NCBI RefSeq assembly: GCF_007748195.1
Contig: NZ_CP037920.1
Coordinates: forward strand, 5,795,800-5,859,799
DNA: 64,000 bases
Direction of reading: 5' to 3'
Source of the DNA: Gimesia aquarii
GTDB lineage: Bacteria; Planctomycetota; Planctomycetia; Planctomycetales; Planctomycetaceae
The translations under genes were made by a program, and so were the position numbers. Under the pieces are notes generated by a model that did no database searches, was not told where the DNA came from, and saw only the letters and a program-made list of their open reading frames with translations. Shown here in pieces: positions 63,978 to 64,000 of the stretch. Every line of letters starts with the position of its first letter. Positions within the stretch are counted from its first letter, which is position 1.

Positions 63978-64000
63978 ACTGTTTCCTGCGCCTGAAGCAG
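63974..64000 (-). CDS. Possible end of an upstream gene of the ExbD-like operon
   Basis: Reading the minus strand from the window edge, the frame L-L-Q-A-Q-E-T-V is followed by TGA, whose first two bases lie inside the ATG of the next gene (ATGA overlap). This is typical for coupled operon genes, but only eight codons are visible. Confidence 0.3.
   Translation of the reverse strand: MLQAQETV

Noticed and set aside
1..64000. CRISPR arrays, insertion sequences, prophage genes, tRNA or rRNA genes
   Set aside because: No regularly spaced direct repeats, transposase or phage genes, cloverleaf sequences or rRNA-like stretches were seen in reading the intergenic regions.

Overview
The window is typical planctomycete chromosome, roughly 45% G+C and gene-dense, most like a member of the Planctomycetales such as Gimesia. 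That placement is inferred from gene content: a DUF1559 protein with a prepilin-like N-terminus, DUF1549/DUF1553 and cytochrome/WD40 proteins, large secreted Ala/Lys-rich proteins, FHA-GAF-SpoIIE phosphatases, a mitochondrial-type EF-G and lipid A genes. I saw no insertion sequence, prophage, CRISPR array, tRNA or rRNA.

Layout. 1-1632: end of gcvPB and a lipoate/octanoyl ligase, a lipoylation pairing. 2053-8594: FHA protein, small protein, DUF1559 protein with lipoprotein, then an ECF sigma factor with an overlapping membrane protein and a large exported protein. 8970-14169: small DRR-repeat protein, two tandem FHA-GAF-SpoIIE phosphatases, uronate-isomerase-like enzyme. 14359-23273: three large exported planctomycete proteins, all on the minus strand. 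23902-27255: ribBA, a sarcosine-oxidase-like flavoenzyme, a putative metallopeptidase. 27728-32176: csrA, a probable 6S RNA, rpmB and gatCAB. 32228-37584: the minus-strand operon sufR-sufC-sufB-sufD-Rieske-sufT, with a palindromic operator candidate upstream. 38053-46991: AGCS symporter, UspA, DUF1080 protein, a Tat-exported protein, a TIM-barrel protein, an HTH-EIIA fusion, a BshB1-like deacetylase and a PP2C phosphatase. 47079-53043: polytopic membrane protein, lipoprotein, aroH, lpxD, lpxI and another FHA protein. 53630-58935: ppdK and a mitochondrial-EF-G1-like fusA. 58965-64000: DapA-family aldolase, CitG-like and PTPS-like overlapping genes, a thioredoxin-TPR chaperone, and the end of an ExbD-like operon running off the window.

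How it fits together. Three themes recur. Phospho-signalling is dense, with four FHA domains, three PP2C-type phosphatases and an EIIA-Ntr-like protein. Fe-S cluster assembly is a self-contained SufR-controlled unit without a cysteine desulfurase. Translation genes (L28, GatCAB, EF-G) sit beside global regulators (CsrA, 6S RNA). The best leads for new biology are the 6S-rpmB arrangement, the sufR operator, the ExbD-like pair sharing a C-terminal module, the CitG-PTPS pair and the coiled coil inserted into a cytochrome-WD40 protein.
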